Shown here one piece after another: positions 60,207-64,000 of a stretch of 64,000 bases of DNA; within the stretch, counting starts at the first letter, position 1, and the number at the start of each line of letters is the position of its first letter. Below the pieces are notes generated by a model. The model ran no database searches and was not told where the DNA came from. It worked only from the letters and a program-made list of their open reading frames with translations. The stretch spans positions 1-64,000 of the forward strand of contig JAQFVV010012978.1 in assembly GCA_028023455.1 (NCBI GenBank). The letters run 5' to 3'. Made by a program: the position numbers and the translations under genes. Source of the stretch: Epiperipatus broadwayi. Lineage: Eukaryota > Onychophora > Udeonychophora > Euonychophora > Peripatidae.

Positions 60207-61140
60207 TAAACAATAGTTTTATTTTAATAAAAAAGGTTATTTATTCATTATCATGTTTGGAAATACTATAATGCATATCTTAATTACATACATTAAATCA
60301 ATAGCAATTAATTACAAAATAAATAAATAAAATTTATCTTAACTTTTCAATCGTTCTCAGTTTTTCTTCTAAATAAACAACAGGCATATTAATAAACTTT
60401 ATCGAAACCTGTATTTAAAAAAATTTACAAGACATATAATCGAATCCTTTTCCATTTTCTTTAGTTGATATTGGATTGTGAAATGAATGTGTACTTACAA
60501 GACAAAATCTAATATGAATATTAATAATTAGTATCAAACACTTTTTATATTGCAAGATGTGCTTTAGATATGTATGGAAAAATCATTTATAACAATTTTT
60601 GTAATAAATAACAAATGCATATAACACTATATTAAAATAATGCTAACATTCCATCATGACTGTATATAAATATGGAAAGAATGCATATCTTCACTATAGA
60701 GATTAATGACAAATAATATAATTATATAGCAAAATAATTATACCAATACATTTTGATGAATATCTAAGTCTAAAGAGACCAGAACATAACCATATTACAT
60801 GGAGGATATACATTATATGACAATTAATATTTACTTTTTACAATATCTCTTATTTCAGAGACTTATATAGTAATAATATATAATTATAAAGTGTGGTGCT
60901 CTTTTTATTACATTAATAGCTCTTTATTTTTCAAAATATCTTTTTATTTCCAGAACTTATATTGTACTTATATTCATAGACTGCTTTCGGAATAAAAAGT
61001 CAATAAAGCATACATTCAAAAAATAACATTAAGCATCAATAATAATATTTTCAGTCATAGAAACTTAAGTTAATAATTTTCCAAGTTTTGTGAACAATTT
61101 TCATGCATAAACTTTCATAAATGTGTGCATATATTTTGTG
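60207..61140. other. AT-rich stretch, nothing recognised
   Basis: No exon or repeat copy seen. Confidence 0.4.
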
Positions 61141-61920
61141 TTTTCCTGAAAGTTTGTGATGATGGTGTTTTAGTTGTATTTTTATATTGGACTATTTCCA
61201 TAATCTAATATGACTATTGAATATCTTTAGAAAAAGTTAACTTTCTTTCAATATTCCAAATGCATTCAACTGTTAGTAATACCACATCAAACAAATTAGT
61301 ATAAGCACAACATTTTGAGAGATATTATTCTTCCCTCTTCTTCAGTTGTTTCTGGCCTGACCAGTGACAGTACTAGCATGGGATTTGAACCTGGAGCCTT
61401 AGATTCTTGAGTATTGAATTGAATTTTAAGGTAACACTCTAGCCAACTGAGAAATCCTTCCAAAGGCAACAGTCAGTAGAAATTGTACATATTTATCTAT
61501 GAAGTTCCTCTAGTATGACTATACATAATGTGTGGAAACCATTAATCAACTTCGCTCTTAGGAAAAAGTAAAGAAATCAGGAGAAACCTCATAGATAAAT
61601 ATATGAAATTTCTACTGACTGTTAACTTTGAAAGGGTGGCTCAGTTGATTAGAGTCTTACTTTAAAATTCAATTCAATACTCAAAAATCTAAAGACCCAC
61701 ATTCAAATCCCATGTTAGTACTGTCTCACTGGTCAGGACAGCAAAATGTGAAGAAGAGGGGAGAATAATACCTCTCAAAACATTGTGCATATACTAACAT
61801 GTTTTATGTGCTATTACTAATAGTTGAATGTATTTGAAATATTTAAATAAAGTTAAATTTTTCTAAAGCTATTCACTACTCATATTAGATGATGGAAATA
61901 GTCCAATATAAAAATACAAC
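61141..61920. mobile_element. Fold-back element F, copy 2: 0.78-kb palindrome with paired tRNA-like sequences
   Basis: Arms ~61173-61514 and ~61577-61920 are reverse complements over about 340 bases with ~10-20% mismatches, and ~60 bases lie between. Each arm has a tRNA-like module: on the minus strand TTCTCAGTTGGCTAGAG (box A) and CCAGGTTCAAATCCC (box B, near 61377-61395), and on the plus strand TGGCTCAGTTGATTAGAG near 61637 with CATTCAAATCCCATG near 61700. Two Pol III-like units therefore point away from each other. A shorter copy lies at 28387-28822. Confidence 0.8.
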
Positions 61921-62198
61921 CAAATGCATATATTTTGATTCATCAATGTTTCTTCAAAAGAGTAACGCCCTTCCCAAAAATTATTTTAAAAGATTTCCAT
62001 TCTTGTCTATTTATTTATATGCATTATTCTATTTATATTTATCCAGACATCTATCTATTTCCATTTTAATCTTAAGTTTAAATTATATATTTATGTCTGA
62101 TTGTAAGATCAATTTCTGATAAGAAATATAATCCAAAATTTAAACATTTAAGTATAAGCATTATATATTATATTAAAACAAGCACTAATATGTATTTT

Positions 62199-62233
<35 letters not shown>

Positions 62234-63543
62234 GCATTCATAATGTGTAACAACTTAAAAAAATAAAAACCATTTTTAAAAAAATGAAACACATTTTTTA
62301 TACATAAATGTGGCTTCATTTTTTTTTTGTAACTACTAAATAAATAAATGTATTGGTGGAAAAGAAATCTTTCTCCATTTTTCTTTAATATTTTAGAATG
62401 GAATAAATTTCAGGCATTTAAAGTATGTAGTGCAATTTTTATTTATCTATCTTTGGTACTGTTATAAATATTATTTTATTTCTTCTGTATTTCATATTTT
62501 TGGAGACTATAATGTAAGCAGAATTATTTCAGAGATAATAACTAAAAATTGATTTTATTTCATTTTTTATGTTTCAAAGGATTTTATTGATCAAGTATTA
62601 CATTGAGTTTTTTTCCTTCTTTTTTTCACATACAATGAATATCAATATAACTTATAGGTCGGTTACATTTTATGGTATGAGGAATTAAGATATAATCATA
62701 TAATTTATATATTTACATTAAGAAAAAATAATGTTACAATTAATTGTCTTTTCTACATTTTGCTTCTTAGAATTAAAGGTCTTACATTAGGATCTCAGAT
62801 ACTGCCTCATTAAGAACTAAATATCTGAGTACATACTATATAGTGAAATATTTTTATCCCTTGCCCTAATGTACTCTAACTTATTCCAGAAAGTATTTGA
62901 ACATTTCCTAGGATTATTCTTGCATAAAAAATATGCATGTGGTGCAACACAGTACATATAGGAATAATGTGGATGTCTACATTTTAGGTTACACTTCCTT
63001 TGTATATGTTTGAAATATGAATTATATGTTACCCTTAGGACTGAGAATAGACTTGGGATTGACTTTTTATCTCTGTATTTACAGATTAAACTTGATTTTT
63101 GGCAATAAACTCAATATGTAATAATATATATTTCCTACAATTAGATAGAGCATTTCTAAACTGTAATTTACAGCATTTATCAAACATTAATTTAAATATA
63201 ATATGTTTATTTTATATAATAATAAAATTATTTTAGTTAATAAATTTGATAAAAAATTAAATTTTAATTCATTGATAAATGAATACATTATTTTTATTTA
63301 TGTAAAATAACACTTTCAATACAATATTTTTTTATTTAAAATTATTATTTTAATAATGATAATGTAATTTCTTTTATCTACTTTTTCTTTCTGTATTCAT
63401 ACGTGCACAACAAACTTTTGTAAAATTAAATACATTTTGTGAAATGTTAAAAATAATTAAATATTAAAGAATAAATATCATTGAAATTTTTGTTTAACAT
63501 TAAAATGATAAAAGATAGATATAAACTAGTTTCATTCTAATCA
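61921..63543. other. AT-rich stretch, nothing recognised
   Basis: Includes a (CA)n(TA)n tract at 62200-62233 and a 76-codon frame at 61889-62119 that begins in the arm of element F; no domain. Confidence 0.4.
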
Positions 63544-63618
63544 CAGCCACCTTGCAAGCAAATAGTTGGTTGTAGATGGTTGTGGGTTCCCCTCCCGGCC
63601 GATGCTAATGTCATATGA
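63544..63618 (+). mobile_element. tRNA-derived SINE, family S, copy 5 (5' truncated)
   Basis: Starts inside the tRNA-like part (CAGCCACCTTGCAAGC), keeps GTGGGTTCCCCTCCCGGCC and GATGCTAATGTCATATGAG, then an A-run. The missing 5' end is typical of LINE-driven insertion. Confidence 0.75.
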
Positions 63619-64000
63619 GAAAAAAAAATAGTTTCCTTCTATTTAAGAATTAATACTTAACTTAATTTAAATAAAACTTAACTTTTTCTATTTATTCTAT
63701 TTTGATTCATTTTTCTATATGTAAAACTAATCTATTCTTCTTCCAAAAAAAGAATATATTAATATCTTATGTATAAAATCCATACTTTCTTTGTTGACTG
63801 ATTGATGAATGTATATTTGTCCAATGTCACATGTCAAATTCATAACTACTATGTTTGTGTGAAATAAATGATTTTGCTATTAAATAAAAAATTATGGGGA
63901 AAAATTTAGTACAAGTGCTTTTATCTACAGAGATGTAATATATATTTCATGATAAAGGTTCACAGCCAGATGCAGAAAACATCTCAAATGCTGATTCATA
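63619..64000. other. AT-rich window end, nothing recognised
   Basis: No feature seen. Confidence 0.4.

Noticed and set aside
61327-61350. CTGAAGA followed by an AGAGG/CCTCT stem and an AAAAC sequence in element F (also 28550-28580)
   Set aside because: It superficially fits CUGANGA with N7 = A, but an extra C separates stem II from the A-run, G12 is missing, and stem I pairing is not kept among the three copies. Could be a decayed ribozyme, but the evidence is too weak.

Overview
This is an AT-rich, intron- and repeat-dominated stretch of a nuclear metazoan genome. The evidence is very long non-coding stretches, (TA)n and (AAT)n microsatellites, an RTE-type LINE fossil, a ZMYM1/DUF4371-type hAT transposon, tRNA-derived SINEs, LTR retroelements with tRNA-Lys-type primer sites, and many fold-back elements. 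I could not fix the phylum. No complete host gene is visible; the only host-gene candidate is one possible terminal exon near 24.9 kb. Almost every longer open frame is a transposon remnant, a microsatellite translation or one arm of a palindrome.

Main result: at least four sequence-unrelated repeat families carry type I hammerhead ribozymes (core CUGANGA, stem II hairpin, GAAA, NUH cleavage site). (1) A 408-bp satellite at 38086-41258 has six units whose ribozyme is on the minus strand and then about 2.4 inverted units whose ribozyme is on the plus strand. (2) A ~403-417-bp unit lies at 29.5 kb and 59.2-59.7 kb, with a decayed relative at 45.2 kb. (3) A ~475-bp unit at 52409-53515 is inserted in an LTR with a 9-bp target duplication. 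(4) A small element lies at 31.82-32.03 kb, with decayed relatives at 44.9 and 54.5 kb. In every intact copy stem III is a loop-less self-complementary 6-8-mer, and stem I has an inner helix, an internal loop and an outer helix that stay paired although the sequences differ between families. This matches metazoan retrozymes (hammerhead-bearing small circular-RNA retroelements) and the newt or cave-cricket type of ribozyme satellite. In composite loci the two copies are always head-to-head (minus on the left, plus on the right).

Layout. 0-3.4 kb: palindromic MITE, RTE LINE pseudogene, inverted repeat. 3.4-7 kb: one SINE, otherwise featureless. 6992-10115: hAT element with terminal repeats and 8-bp target duplication, transposase broken on the minus strand. 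10.2-13.7 kb: fold-back MITE, then the 5' part of an LTR element (promoter, Lys-type primer site, broken gag-like coiled-coil ORF). 13.7-28.4 kb: AT-rich sequence with LTR-like TGTAAC termini against (TA)n tracts, several MITEs and the possible exon. 28.4-32 kb: fold-back elements and the first hammerhead loci. 32-38 kb: AT-rich with palindromes. 38.1-41.3 kb: the 408-bp hammerhead array. 41.3-47.3 kb: SINEs, decayed hammerhead elements, a 220-bp (AAT)n tract. 47.36-53.88 kb: a non-autonomous LTR element with 2.2-kb LTRs and a 0.5-kb interior; its 3' LTR carries an internal promoter duplication and the nested hammerhead element. 53.9-64 kb: decayed hammerhead pair, a ~120-bp tandem repeat, the intact 403-bp hammerhead unit, a large palindrome with tRNA-like sequences, and SINEs.
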